Source: CAVOEB01 sp965249645
Lineage (GTDB): Bacteria > Pseudomonadota > Alphaproteobacteria > UBA828 > JAPUJA01
DNA length: 64,000 nucleotides
Assembly: GCA_965249645.1 (NCBI GenBank)
Contig: CBDFML010000009.1
Coordinates: 320,139-384,138 of the forward strand
Direction of reading: 5' to 3'
Of the stretch, positions 1 through 15,700 are shown in pieces. Positions within the stretch are counted from its first letter, which is position 1, and each line of letters starts with the position of its first letter. Below the pieces are notes generated by a model. The model was not told the DNA's origin. It was given only the letters and a program-made list of their open reading frames with translations, and ran no database searches. A program made the position numbers and the translations under genes.

Positions 1-1
1 G

Positions 2-394
2 CGAACGGCCTCGCTGGGACTCGTCACTCCAGACCTGGACGAGACATTGCGGGCCTATACCGATCAATTCGGCATCGGGCCATGGTCGATCGTGGAAGCG
101 GGCGATGGCGCCCAGGGCACGGTGCGCCAGGCCTCGACCATGCTCGGCGATGTCCTGTGGGAGATTGTCGAGCCCGCCCCGGGCCCGTCGCTCTACCGCG
201 ATCACCTGGATCGGCGGGGCCCCGGCGTGCACCATGTCGGCGTTGCGGCCGGCCCGGGAGATTACGCCGCACGCCGCGCGGAGTTGGCCGCGCGGGGCTT
301 TGCGATCCTCGGGGAGGACGCGGGCGCGGTCTATTTCGCGACCGACGAGGTGTTCGGCGCCCGGCTTAAACTCATCGACGGCGAGGCGGCGTAA
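2..394 (+). CDS. VOC-family (glyoxalase-like) protein, 3' part
   Basis: The reading frame is already open at the first bases, so the 5' end lies outside the window. The visible 130 residues include an HHVGVAAG segment and a terminal beta strand with FGARLKLID, typical of the vicinal oxygen chelate fold (glyoxalase, dioxygenase or epimerase relatives). The HHVG histidine is the usual metal-ligand position. The substrate cannot be told from this fragment. It is chromosomal background and lies more than 400 bp from the 16S gene. Confidence 0.75.
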   Translation, partial: RTASLGLVTPDLDETLRAYTDQFGIGPWSIVEAGDGAQGTVRQASTMLGDVLWEIVEPAPGPSLYRDHLDRRGPGVHHVGVAAGPGDYAARRAELAARGFAILGEDAGAVYFATDEVFGARLKLIDGEAA

Positions 395-504
395 AAATGC
401 TTCGAAAGCGCCCCGCGGAAGCGTCGTAGAGGCGGTTTCGGAGAGGCTTGCAGCCGGGTTACGCTGCAGTGCAAAATAATTCGTCGGCCCGGCGCTGAAT
501 TCGC

Positions 505-532
505 TTGCGCCACGTAAACCCGCGGGTATATA
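505..532 (+). promoter_or_regulatory. candidate sigma-70 promoter upstream of the rRNA operon
   Basis: A TTGCGC hexamer (505-510) is followed after 16 bases by TATATA (527-532), about 280 bp before the 16S 5' end. This is the best promoter-like pair I see in the 418-bp gap between the VOC gene and the 16S gene. A second TTGACT at 580-585 has no good -10 partner. I saw no convincing ORF in the gap. The assignment rests on sequence resemblance only. Confidence 0.35.
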
Positions 533-812
533 TTCCGCCTTTCCACGGAGCGCTTTCTTTCCGTTGCTGCGCCGTGCCGTTGACTTTCGACGGTTTGGTG
601 TGGTGGGGGAACGCTTTGTGCGCTGCGCTGTTTGATTAGTGAATAGGAAGAGATGCGTGGGCGGCGGTGCTTGCAAGCAACGCTGTCCACGAACGACCAT
701 GCCGTGTCCGGCAGGCTTCACGCCGGATGCGGAATGTGACGTTTGTGCGCAGGAACAAGTCAATCGGCCGCGTTCGACGGGTTCGCCCGCCGGGCACGAC
801 CGGTACAGTATC

Positions 813-2319
<1,507 letters not shown>

Positions 2320-2467
2320 GCCCTGGAGGCTCTGCGCAAGCGGAATTTTTTGGGCGTTTCTTAACATCGCGGGTGCCGCCGTCTTCGCATCTCTTCCTCC
2401 TTTCCGCGAGCGCTTCGGGCGCACGGTGCGAGGGCGCCCGGCCAAGGGCGGGCACCGACGGCCGTGG

Positions 2468-2544
2468 GGGCCTGTAGCTCAGTCGGTTAGAGCGCACGCC
2501 TGATAAGCGTGAGGCCGGTAGTTCGAGTCTACCCAGGCCCACCA
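2468..2544 (+). tRNA. tRNA-Ile (GAU)
   Basis: A 77-nt cloverleaf with acceptor stem GGGCCTG/CAGGCCC, anticodon loop containing GAT, T-loop TTCGAGT and an encoded CCA tail. It lies in the 16S-23S spacer, the usual place for this tRNA in bacterial rRNA operons. Confidence 0.97.
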
Positions 2545-2582
2545 TTGCCGGCCCGCGAGAGCGGGCTCGCTCTGCAGGGGCC

Positions 2583-2658
2583 GGGGGTGTAGCTCAGCTG
2601 GGAGAGCATCTGCTTTGCAAGCAGAAGGTCGTCGGTTCGAACCCGATCACCTCCACCA
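2583..2658 (+). tRNA. tRNA-Ala (UGC)
   Basis: A 76-nt cloverleaf with acceptor GGGGGTG/CACCTCC (one G-T pair), anticodon TGC, T-loop TTCGAAC and an encoded CCA. It is the second spacer tRNA, 38 bp after tRNA-Ile, and is co-transcribed with the rRNAs. Confidence 0.97.
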
Positions 2659-2911
2659 GCGGCCGACCATCAGCCGAGCCGGACGATGCGAGGCTCGCGG
2701 AACGGGACAACGACATTCCTTCGGAGACCACGGTTTCCGCGGGGTGGTTGTTTGGACATCGTGAATAGGTCTTGAATTTTGAACGCGTGACGCGTCGGCC
2801 GTGTTGTGGTCGGGGCGTCGCAAGGTTCGCGCAAGCGTGATGTTTTTTCTCTATTCGCAAGAGGAGAGAGATCGTCTGCGGGCGCGGCCTTGGATCTGTG
2901 CGTGAGAGTTT

Positions 2912-5662
<2,751 letters not shown>

Positions 5663-5758
5663 TCTCACGCATAGATCCAAGGCCGCGCCACGGCTCCCCG
5701 CCGGGAGCCTTGACGCGGACAAGACCCTGAAACCCCGACCGCATTCGCGGTTTTGGAT

Positions 5759-5876
5759 GACCTGGTGGTTATAGCGAGGGGCCCGCACCCGATCCCATTC
5801 CGAACTCGGCCGTGAAAACCCTCTGCGCCGATGGTACTGCGTCTTAAGGCGTGGGAGAGTAGGTCGCTGCCAGGTC
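5759..5876 (+). rRNA. rrf: 5S ribosomal RNA
   Basis: About 118 nt. The ends pair (GACCTGG with CCAGGTC), and the interior has the standard CCCGATCCCATTCCGAAC loop and a GGGAGAGTAGG helix. It is the last rRNA of the operon. Confidence 0.95.
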
Positions 5877-5986
5877 TTCCAAGCCCGCGAGCGCAGGGGT
5901 GAGCGGGGCGATAGGGAAAACACAATCAAGACCTGTTCATGATGGGGCCGCCATGGGCCCGCGGCACGCGTATCGCCAAAGTTTGA

Positions 5987-6063
<77 letters not shown>

Positions 6064-6066
6064 AAT

Positions 6067-6102
6067 AATCCCCGTTATTCCAATAGGATAACGGGGATTT
6101 TC
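6067..6102 (+). terminator. intrinsic terminator after the rRNA operon
   Basis: AATCCCCGTTAT (6067-6078) is matched by its exact complement (6088-6099) around a 9-base loop and runs straight into TTTT. It begins 4 bases after the tRNA-fMet CCA. The perfect 12-bp stem plus U-run makes it a strong rho-independent terminator for the rrn operon. Confidence 0.88.
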
Positions 6103-6129
6103 TTTGGCGTACAATCTGGAAGAATCGCC

Positions 6130-6150
6130 AACTCAACACCAAATCAACAC
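6130..6150 (+). repeat. tandem CTCAACACC-type repeat near tRNA-fMet (possible integrase arm site)
   Basis: AACTCAACACC is followed directly by AAATCAACAC, a near-copy lacking one base. A perfect tandem pair of AAACTCAACACC lies at 63848-63871, upstream of the intact integrase gene and in the same orientation. Short direct repeats at both ends of a prophage are how arm-type integrase sites usually look, so this may be the left-end arm. No repeated core joining the two ends was found. Confidence 0.4.
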
Positions 6151-6214
6151 GCGTGCCAGCCGGCGAACGATTGTTCCTTGCGAACCACCGATCCCAACGC
6201 GTCCGCATCCGTGA

Positions 6215-6376
6215 TCTCCGGCGCTCGCCTTCGGCCAGAGCCTGCCGATGATGATCGGCAAGTTGCTCGGTCACACCCAGGTCCAGACGACGGCGCGCTA
6301 CGCCCACCTCGCCGCCGATCCGGTCAAGCGGGCCACGGACGTTGTGTCAGCAAGCCTGAAGAGGGCTTTGGGTTAG
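6215..6376 (+). pseudogene. tyrosine integrase, C-terminal fragment
   Basis: The frame from the stop at 6374-6376 back to an in-frame TGA at 6212 encodes 53 residues with LLGHTQVQTTARYAHLA, the H/W box plus catalytic tyrosine region of phage-type integrases, and ends in a typical tail. The arginine boxes and N-terminal arm-binding domain are missing. An extra Met codon (LPMMIGK rather than the family's usual LPMIGK) also points to decay. It starts about 150 bp past tRNA-fMet. Confidence 0.8.
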
Positions 6377-6544
6377 AGCCGGTCAAATTCTCGGTGGGCG
6401 TATTGCGTTGACAGCGATCACGGATACTCCGACTTGTGGACCCATGAGAAAGCGAAACTCTGCTTGCGTATGGGAAGAGACAACGACAGCTTGGCTTCCG
6501 ACCGAGGCCGACCGGTATTCAGCTTTACAAGCGTTCTCGGGCGT

Positions 6545-7168
6545 TCAGGCGCGTGGCAACATCTCCACGGTCTCGCAGAGCAGCACATCGCCTTCACCGC
6601 GCAGTTCGTTCACCCGTCCGTAGAGCGTTGCGCCGAAGGCTATGCCCGCTTTCAGTGCAATGAATTCGTCGGCCTCGAGCTGGAAAAATCCTGACGGCCC
6701 AGCGCGGAACGCGAAGCCTGCGCGAGCCAGGATGCTCCCGAAGGGGCGTACGCCTTCGATAAACTCTGGACGCAACAGCGCCGGGAAGGCGTCCAACGCG
6801 ATGCGAATGGCGGCCAGTTCCACCGCCCGGCGCTCTCCGTCCTCCTCGATGTACAGCGCGACGAAGCGGTAGAGCGAGCGCTCGTCGATAAGCAGGTCAT
6901 CCGCTATGAGGTCCACGGCCAGCCGTTGGCCCCAGTGCGCCTCAAGGGTGGCCGTCATGCCGGCGTCGTGGACCAAGAGCTTATGGTAGCTGCCGGGCAC
7001 TTGCTCTGGAGGCTCGACATGGATTGCTGGCACCTCCGTCGACACGTAGCCGCAAAGCTTGCGGACTACCGCTTCCACCTGATCGTGCTTGGCTCTTCCC
7101 CAATCGACCACGGTTCCCCCCTTGATTCGCCATGTACGACAAAACCGACGTGGGCTAGCTGGCCACAC
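6545..7168 (-). CDS. chorismate-lyase-like domain protein
   Basis: The frame is 207 codons with a GTG start at 7168; a later start is possible because the first 40 or so residues look non-conserved. The core contains KLLVHDAGMTATLEAHWG, VELAAIRIALDAFP, a glycine-proline turn (EGVRPFGSIL) and a terminal YGR...VEMLPRA segment. I recognise these from chorismate lyase-like (UbiC/UTRA fold) proteins of unknown substrate. It lies alone between two integrase fragments on the opposite strand, so it may be cargo of a lost element. The family assignment is from memory of motifs and is moderate. Confidence 0.5.
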   Translation of the reverse strand: MWPASPRRFCRTWRIKGGTVVDWGRAKHDQVEAVVRKLCGYVSTEVPAIHVEPPEQVPGSYHKLLVHDAGMTATLEAHWGQRLAVDLIADDLLIDERSLYRFVALYIEEDGERRAVELAAIRIALDAFPALLRPEFIEGVRPFGSILARAGFAFRAGPSGFFQLEADEFIALKAGIAFGATLYGRVNELRGEGDVLLCETVEMLPRA

Positions 7169-7370
7169 TCACCTCAGCGTGAGCATCCGCTGAATCAAGC
7201 TTTCCGGCGCCTCATCGACCGAAAGCAATTGCAAATGTTTTTCTTGAATACTAAGTCCCCCTCGCACGTATGGCGCAAGAGTCTCGACAAGGGATCACAA
7301 CAGCCACGGATGTTGAGCACGCCGGTGAACTTGTCGTGATACCCGAGTTGAAGCGAGGTGAGCCTCTCTA

Positions 7371-7904
7371 ATAGCCTCCCCCAGCATCGCCCGCCTCCCC
7401 CACGATCTCCGTTTCGCCCCGGTCCAGGCCAACCGCTGCCTGCAGTTCCTGTCCAAGGCCTTCAACCTGGCCGAGGTCTGGGGGCTGCGCCCGGACGGCT
7501 CCAATCCCTGCCGGCACGTTAAGAAATATACCGAGAAAAAGCGTGAGCGCTATCTGAGCGCAGATGAGATGGCCCGGCTGGGCGACGTGTTGAAGCAATG
7601 CGAGCACGAGGGCCTGGAACCCCAATCGGCGATCAACCTCATCCGCCTCTTAGTGTTCACGGGCTGCCGGCTTTCGGAAATCCTCACGCTCAAATGGCAC
7701 TATGTGGACCTCGAAGACAGGGTCCTCCGCCTGCCCGATTCCAAGACCGGCGCCAAGATTATCCATATCGGCGGGGCCGCTATAAGGGTGCTCGGCAGGA
7801 TTGAGAGGCTCGACGATAATCCCTGGGTCATCACCGGCAAATCTGCTCGAAGCCCTTACCCTTCACGCGAACCGAGAGTCGTGCTAGAGCTGCGTGGCTC
7901 TTAA
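7371..7904 (+). pseudogene. tyrosine integrase, core-binding and first catalytic-box fragment
   Basis: One frame runs from about 7371 to a stop at 7904 and encodes the SAM-like core-binding helices, then RYLSADEMARL and LVFTGCRLSEILTLKW, which holds the first catalytic arginine. After a NPWVITG segment the similarity ends, and the second arginine box, histidine and tyrosine are absent. There is no proper start codon for the upstream part. It could be the missing front half of the C-terminal fragment at 6215-6376, but the order is permuted, so two integrases or a rearrangement are needed. Confidence 0.75.
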
Positions 7905-7960
7905 TTCAGCTTCCGGCAATCCAGACGCGGTTTCCGAGTGAAGGAGTCGGCGCGGTACCG

Positions 7961-9721
7961 ATGTGGTCTGCCAATCGTAATCGGGGTTTGGGCCTGTTCG
8001 TGGCGGCCTTGATTTTCGTTACCCCGTTCACACCCCGTTCGGCTGACGCTCAAATCAACACGCAGACCGAACAACTGCAGAGGCTTCAGGAGCAGCTGCA
8101 GCGCCAGGAGCAGGAAAAGCGCCGTGCCGAGGAACTGGAGCGCAGGCGCCGGGAACTCACGCCCCCGGAACCGGAGCCGGAACCGGAAGCGCCGCTCCTG
8201 CCTGAGGGAGAGCAATGCGCCGATGTGACGGCGATACGGCTTGAGGGCGTAACCGTTCTCAGCGAGGAGGCCGTCGAGAGTATGACGGCTCCGTATCGAG
8301 ATCGATGCCTGACCATCGCCGATATCCAGGCGCTCCTGAACGCCATAAACCAGTCCTATCATGCGCGTGGATACGTCACGTCGCGCGCTTTTCTGCCTGC
8401 CCAGGACCTACAAGACGGGGGTCTTGTTCTTAGCGTTCTCGAAGGGACGGTCGAGGTCCTGTCCCTGGAAGACGAGGATGGCGGCGATGGGGGTGAGCTG
8501 TATTTTGCATTCCCGATCGAGGTCGGCGATTTGCTCAATCTGCGTGACATTGAACAAGGCCTGGACCAGATGAACCGGCTGGCATCAAACAATGCCGCCA
8601 TGGAAATCGTTCCCGGCACCGAACCCGGCGCTTCTCGTATTGCCGTGACCAATCAGATCGGTGATCGCTTCCGCTTCGAGTTCGGCCGTGACAACAGCGG
8701 CAGCCGGTCCACGGGCTTGCAGCAGAACCTGGCGTCATTCGGTGCGGACAACGTGCTGGGTTTCAACGACAGCTGGCGCGTGTCCTACAATCGGAGTGCG
8801 ATCAACTATGCCGACGAACAGCGCAGTCAATCGGGGGCGATCTCCTTTTCGCTTCCCTTGGGCTATTGGACGCTGAGTTATTCGGGCAGTTATCATGATT
8901 ACGGCTCGCTTGTCCTGGCGGATGTCCAGGATTTTTTCATTAGCGGGGTCAGCCGTTCCCATGTGGTTGGCCTATCCCGCGTTATTCACCGCGGTCAGAC
9001 CAGCAAGACCCGTCTGGATGTTGGTCTCACGACCAAGGAGGGTCGGAATTACGTTGAGGATGTGCTGGTTGAAGTCAGCTCTCGACGGCTGAGTGTCGGC
9101 AGTCTTGACCTGTCGCACAGCCGCCGGCAATGGGGTGGAATTGGGTTGCTTGGTCTTGGATATGAACGGGGCCTGACCTGGTTCGGGGCGCTCGAGGATG
9201 ACCCGGATCAGGATAGCGAGGCGGCGAAGGCGCAATTTCGCAAATGGACTCTGGATGGCAGCTACCGGCGACCATTCGACGTCTGGAGCGAAGCGTTCGT
9301 ATGGACCGCGGAGGCACGTGCCATGTACAGCCCGGATACGCTTTACGGAACGGAGCGTTTTGGTCTTGGCGGGTCGTATTCGGTGCGCGGTTTTCGCGAT
9401 GAGACCCTGTCCGGCGACCGGGGGTTTTATCTGCGCAATGAGATCGGTTGGTCCCCGGTGCAGGCTGAATTCTGGGGCGATCCGGTCCTTGAGGCAGCGA
9501 TCGGCGAGATAACACCTTACATGGCCTACGATTGGGGGAGAGTTGGCGGCGGCACCGCCGAGGCGTTGGAAAGAGGAGTTCTGTCCGGTATGACCGTCGG
9601 GCTGCGCAACAGCGCCGGGCGTTTGGTGCTCGAGTTCGCCTATTCGCGCGCCTTGTCGGCGCCGGCGTTATTGGAAGAAAAAGGCGAGGAGGTGCACTTC
9701 AAGGTTGCCTACAAATTTTGA
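7961..9721 (+). CDS. TpsB two-partner secretion outer-membrane transporter (ShlB/FhaC family)
   Basis: 586 residues, typical for the family. An N-terminal signal peptide (about residues 1-30, ending ADA) is followed by a Gln/Glu-rich helix and a Pro-Glu linker (about 65-80), a POTRA region beginning near residue 84, and a 16-strand barrel ending in the expected C-terminal Phe. The conserved VRGF motif of barrel loop 6 is at 475-478. It secretes the TpsA exoprotein encoded 60 bp downstream through the outer membrane. A GAAGGAG ribosome site precedes the ATG, with rather long spacing. Its upstream neighbour is integrase debris, suggesting transfer. Confidence 0.93.
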   Translation: MWSANRNRGLGLFVAALIFVTPFTPRSADAQINTQTEQLQRLQEQLQRQEQEKRRAEELERRRRELTPPEPEPEPEAPLLPEGEQCADVTAIRLEGVTVLSEEAVESMTAPYRDRCLTIADIQALLNAINQSYHARGYVTSRAFLPAQDLQDGGLVLSVLEGTVEVLSLEDEDGGDGGELYFAFPIEVGDLLNLRDIEQGLDQMNRLASNNAAMEIVPGTEPGASRIAVTNQIGDRFRFEFGRDNSGSRSTGLQQNLASFGADNVLGFNDSWRVSYNRSAINYADEQRSQSGAISFSLPLGYWTLSYSGSYHDYGSLVLADVQDFFISGVSRSHVVGLSRVIHRGQTSKTRLDVGLTTKEGRNYVEDVLVEVSSRRLSVGSLDLSHSRRQWGGIGLLGLGYERGLTWFGALEDDPDQDSEAAKAQFRKWTLDGSYRRPFDVWSEAFVWTAEARAMYSPDTLYGTERFGLGGSYSVRGFRDETLSGDRGFYLRNEIGWSPVQAEFWGDPVLEAAIGEITPYMAYDWGRVGGGTAEALERGVLSGMTVGLRNSAGRLVLEFAYSRALSAPALLEEKGEEVHFKVAYKF

Positions 9722-9781
9722 GGTGTGCAAGAATCCAGGATGACCGTCGGTCGTTCGTTCTCGATGTGAAAGGCGGGTATT

Positions 9782-12700
9782 TTGTTCGTGAGCGGCTGGA
9801 AGTTTGGCCCACGGAGGCCTTCACGATCGTCCCTTGTAAATCTCTGTTCGGGTTTGCGAACAGGGGCGCGACGCGGCTGCGTATGGCTGCTGAGCCTGAG
9901 TTTAGTGCTGCAGCCAGTCCTATTGTCTGCGCAGACGGTCCCCGATCCCGGCGTTCCGAGTGCCGCCCCGTCGATGGACGTGGCCCCCAACGGCGTGCCG
10001 GTTGTCAACATCGTCGCGCCTTCGGCCAAGGGGGTCTCGCACAACCGCTTTCTTGAATTGAATATCGACCCCGAGGGGCTGATTTTCAACAACTCTCAGA
10101 CCTTTGGGACCTCTCAGTTGGGCGGGGTCATTCTTGCCAACTCCAATTTGAAGGACGGCAGCACGGCGCGGATCATCCTGAATGAGGTGACCGGAGCGAA
10201 TACCTCGCAACTACTCGGCTTTGCGGAAGTGTTCGGGGATCGGGCGCAGTTCGTGTTGGCCAACCCCAACGGCATCACCTGCAATGGCTGCGGCTTCATC
10301 AATACCGGGCGCACGACGCTGGCGACGGGGCATCCGCGCCTTCAGGACGGCGCGCTTGTGGAGCTGGATGTGGACGGCTCAAGCGTGCTGTCGGTCGAGG
10401 GGACGGGGCTCAATGCCGAAGACGCCGAGGCGCTGGATCTTCTGGCGCGCACGATCCGCGTCCAGGCGCCGGTGAACGCGCAAGAGTTGCAGGTCTTTGC
10501 CGGGCGCAATCTGCTGGATTACGGCGCGCGGGTGGTCACGGTCAAAGCCGATGACGGCAGCGAAAAACCCGCTCTGGCGATCGATGGCAGCCATTTTGGC
10601 GCGATGTATGCCAACCAAATCAGCATCATCGCGACCGAAGACGGGGTGGGTGTTCGGCTTCCCGACGACATGGCGACGGGCAATGGCGACTTCACGATCA
10701 CGACGGCCGGGAAAATCGAACTGACGAATGCATCGGCTGCGGGGCGCCTGGAGGTGACCTCCTCCGGGGGCGATGTCGAGGTCGGCGGAACGGTCAACAG
10801 CGAGGGCGACCTCAGCGTTGCCGGGGTGAACGTCACCAATGACGGGAGCCTCGTTGCCGGCCTCGACAGCGACGGCACGCTTTGGAGCGCGGCCACGCTC
10901 GATGTGTCCGCGGAGCAGTCCCTGACCAACAACGGCCAGCTCCTGGCCTCATCGGAGATCACGCTCACCAGCACCACCGGAACGATTACCAACAGCGCGG
11001 CGGCCGACATCACGTCTCAGGGGTCTCTGCGCGCAATCGCCGGTCAGAACATCGACAATGCGGGCCGCGTGTCTTCCAGTGGCGCCGCCACGCTCACCGC
11101 GACACGCATCGACAACCAGAACGGCCTTGTGACCGCGGGAGGGGCGCTAAGCCTCACCGCGGATACGATAGCGAATCAAAATACGTCCGATACGGACGAG
11201 GGCCTCACGTCAGAAACGACCATCACGCTGACCACGGACACCCTGACCAACACGGACGGCAATATCGTCTCCAAAGGGGCAACGGTCGTCACGGGGAAGA
11301 CCGCCGGTCAGACGCTGACCTTGACGGCGGGCAAGGTGGTGAGCGGCGACCGCTTCGAGGTCACGGCCGACGCGATCGAGAGCAGCGTGGATATCGAGGC
11401 CCAGACGAGCATCACGGCGACCGCGCAAACGGGCAATCTGAACCAATCCGGTACCTGGCAGGCCGGCGCCGGTGTGACCCTGACGGCCACCAATGGCGCG
11501 CTGACCAACGGGGTTGTGGTCAAGGCGGTCGAAGACATCGTCGTCAGCGCCGCCTCGCTGGAGAACACCGCCACCGGTGTCTTGGAGAGCGGCGGAGATA
11601 TCTCGATTACAGCGCCGACTCAAACCACCAACGCCGGCATCGTATCCGCCCAGGGCGACCTGACGATCCAAACCGACATTCTGGAAAACGACCAGGGCGC
11701 CCTGCTCGCCGTCGGCAAGATGATCCTCGACGGTATCGGCGACAGCCAGGCGACGCGCATCGCCAACCGTTCCGGGGTCATCGAGACGCTCAACGGCGAT
11801 ATCACCATCGACGCCGTCGAGTTCATCAACGAGCGCAAGGACTTTTCGGTCAGCAATCAACAGACCTACAGTCAATGGGAAAGCACGGTCGTTCCGGTCT
11901 CGAGCGTCGTTCCCGGCGTCAGCACCCAGTATCTGCAATACAACGCTTCAGGCACGCTCTACTTCACTCATCCCGACGATCCCGAGTGGCACATCTATTA
12001 CGATTTCGGCCCGCTGCTCGTTCGCCAGTACACGGATGTTGTCACCGGCACGTTGCCGGCCGCTTATCTGTCCTCCGGCGGCACCTTGACCGTCGGCGCC
12101 GACACCATCGAGAACAAATATAGCCATATTTCCTCGGCGGGGGACATGACGCTGACCGGGTCCAGCTTGGACAATATCGGTCAGGTACTCACCAGGCGGA
12201 CCACGGTCTACAAGAGCGGTGGAGCTTTTAACCGCTGCGCGTCCAATCAGACGTGCCGATGGATAGAATCCAACGGCTCGGGAGCGGTGGAACTCAGTGC
12301 GGTTGCCTATGACAGCGCGGAAGCGACGATCCAGGCGGGCGGTCAACTCAGCGGCAGCTTCACCGGTCAGGTCGACAATCTGACAATTCTGGGCAGCGTT
12401 TCCCAAGGCGACCTGATACAGGCGAACACGGTCCTTGCGGACACTGTAGAGGCACCGCCCCTGGCGGAGCTGGCGGACGTTTCGCTGGTCGATTTTTTCC
12501 AACAGCTGCCGGCGAAGGATGCGCTGACGCAACTGGCGCCCGCTTCATCCAAGGCGGTCTATGAAACCCGCGTCGCGTTCGCTAATCCTTCGATCGTCCT
12601 GGGCAGCGCGTACTTCCTCAGCCGCGTCAACCTGGACACCAACGACATCCCCGACCGGTTCGCCTTCAGCCAGGCGTTGGAAGAGCGCTTGGTGCAGAAC

Positions 12701-15700
12701 GTCGTCCGCCTGAAGACCGGGCGGCGCTGGCTCGACCCGTCGATCCAGGATGCCTCGTTGCAGCTCAAGCAGCTGATCGATGCCGGGATCGCCGCGCAGG
12801 AGGGTCTGCAACTGACCGTTGGCGTGCACCTGAGCCGCGATCAGATCAGCCGTCTCAATCAAAGCATCATCTGGTACGTGGAAGAAACCATCAATGGGGA
12901 GCGGGTGCTGGCTCCGCGGCTTTACCTTGCCGCCACCGATGCCGTTGCGTTTAGCCCCAATGGCGCATCGATCGTGGCGGCATCGGTCGAATTGGCGAGC
13001 ACCCGGATTGGCAACAGCGGAGACATTACGGCCACGGACGGCGCTGTCCAGCTGACGGCGGAGGAAGACATCGCGATCCGCAGCGGCCGGGTGATGGCGT
13101 CGGGCGATGTCTGGTTGCGGGCGGGGGGCGCCTTGTCCGTGATTACCGATACGATCGAAGTCAGGACGGCGAACGGTGGGACGCAGACCCTGGTCGGGCG
13201 CAAGGCCTGGATCGAGGCGGGCGGAAGCCTGACCCTCGAGGCGGATGAGAGCGTGGTGATCCAGGGGGCGGACATCCGTGCCGATGAGGATGTCGATATC
13301 GCCGCCGGCGATGTCCTCGTGGTCGGGTCGGTCGCCGTCGATCAGCGGGTTAATTTTGGCGACGGCGAGACTTATGACCGCTGGACGCAGACGACCAACC
13401 GCGGCAGCACCATTGAAGCCGGCGGCGCTGTTGCGACGGTGTCCGGTTCCGACACGGTCATCCAGGGCTCGACGGTCCGCGCGGGCGGCGACATCGATGT
13501 GACGGCCGGCGGCGGTGTGGCGATGCTGTCGGCGCGGAATGTCACCGATTATGAGATGCAGCGCGCCGGCGGCGAGAAGTCCGGCACCGTCCAGACCGTC
13601 GACAATATCCGCACCCAGGTTCTGGCGGGCGGCAATGTGAGGATCACCGCACTCACCGGCGACATCATCACCCAAGCGGCGAAGTTCCGGGCCGAGGGGC
13701 GGCAGAGCGATCCCCAGGGAGCGGATGATACGGGAGGCACGGTGACCCTGAACGCGGAACAGGGTCAGGTGGCGCTGCTCTCGGTGACGGATGAGAGCGC
13801 CTGGACGTACCAATCCTCCTCTTCCAACGTGTTCTTCTACAAGAGCCGCGATGCCGGCGCCGTCGACACCATCGTGATCATGACGGAGATCGATGCGCAA
13901 GGCGGTCTGATCATTCGTGCCGCGCCGCAGGGCGCCGATGAGAGCGGGACCGCCACGGGCGGTGTGCGCGTCGAAATCCGCGATGCGGGGTCGCTGGAGG
14001 CCAATATCGCCGCCCTGGCCGAGACGCCGGGTCTCGAGTATCTGGCCGACCTGCAGGCCCGCGGCGACGTTGACTGGCAAACGGTCCGGGAAATCCACGA
14101 CAGTTGGGACTACAGGGCCCAGGGCCTGACCTCAGCTGCCGCGGCGGTGATTGCGATCGCGGCGACCATCGCGACCCAGGGCTGGGGGGCATCGCTGTTC
14201 TTCAGTCAGGCGGCGATCAATGCGGGCGGTGTCATGGTGGCGGCGGCCAATGCCGGGTTCAGTGCGCTCGCGGCCAACGCATCGGTCAGCCTGATCAACA
14301 ATCGGGGGGACCTCGGCGCGGTTCTCAAAGACCTGGGATCGTCCCAAAGCCTTAAGTCCCTGGCCACCGCCATGGTCACCGCCGGCGCCCTCAACGGCCT
14401 CGGCTTCACCGGTACGACCACCGAATTTGCGGACCGCCTGCAGCAGGCCGCCATGCGCGCCACCGTCTCGGCGACCGTCAGCACGGTCATCAATGGCGGC
14501 GAGCTCGACGACGCGCTCATCGACGGTTTGACCAACGCTGCGATCATGACCGCGCTGGCGAGCGTCCAGCACGAGATCGGGGATTTCGGCGAGGAGTATG
14601 ATCTACCCGAAGGCTCGATCCCGAAAATGATCGCCCATGCCATGGCGGGCGGGCTGGCCTCCGAGCTCGCCGGCGGTGAATTCGCCGACGGCGCGATGGC
14701 TGCGGCGCTGGCGGAATTGACCGGGCCGCTGCTGGGCGGGACCGATCTCGACGAGGGGACCCAGGTCGAGCTGCAGCGCCTGATCGGCGCGACCGCGATC
14801 ATGCTCAGGGGATCGGACGTCGACGGGATGATGTTCGCCGGCGGCGTCGCCGCCTCGGTACACCAGTACAACTATCTCACCCATGGCGAAGCGCTCGAGC
14901 GCGCGCAAAGCCGCCGGAAGCTCGACGAATGCCGCGCGGCCGCGGGAGCCTGCTCGGATGCGGAGATGGCGTCGCTGCAAGGCACCATCACCCTGCTCGA
15001 CGCCCTCGACGAAAGCCGCGACCTCGAGTTGCTGCAGGCCTGCACGTCCGGGGGGCAGTTGAGATGTTTTGGGGAACTTTGGCGGGTATCCATAGCCCTG
15101 AATACATACCAGACGCTCAATCAGAAGTTCGCCAATCCCAAGGAATATACGAAGCTTCACGGCGACACCTACGACGAGGTTATGCACGAGTTTAGGTCGG
15201 GTGAGGCCGTCTCCGACAAGGCCTTTATCTCCGGCGTGGCCCGTGGTGACGCGTTTTTCTCAAACCTTCTTCGGGCATTCGGGCTCGGCGCCGCCTCCGG
15301 CGTCGCAGCGGCGACCGTGATAATTGGCGGCAAGGGCATCGCAGCGTGTGCCGCCAACCCGCTATGCCGCGCAGAGGTTGGCACCGCCATCGCCGAGGCG
15401 GCGGCCGGCGACGCGCTCGGTGGCGCCTCCATCGTGCCAGTCGCCGTCGTCGGTAAGATCGCCGTGACGCACGGCGAGAAAGTGATCGGCTTCATCGACG
15501 AAGCCACCGGCAGCTTCACACGCGCCACCGTCAGGAAACAGTGGATTAATTTCGACTCGAATCAGCGTTCGGCGGAAGTTGTTCAACTATTTGATGAAGG
15601 AAACCCGCAGGACTGGCTGATAATTGGGAATCGGAAGGTTTCAATCAACACCGATCTGTCGAAGGGTGCGAAGGTCTTCGATGACGTACCGGACGCAGAC

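Noticed and set aside
12545..14098. 517-codon frame on the minus strand within tpsA
   Set aside because: Antisense of the repeat region of TpsA, rich in Arg/His/Asp as expected for a shadow frame.
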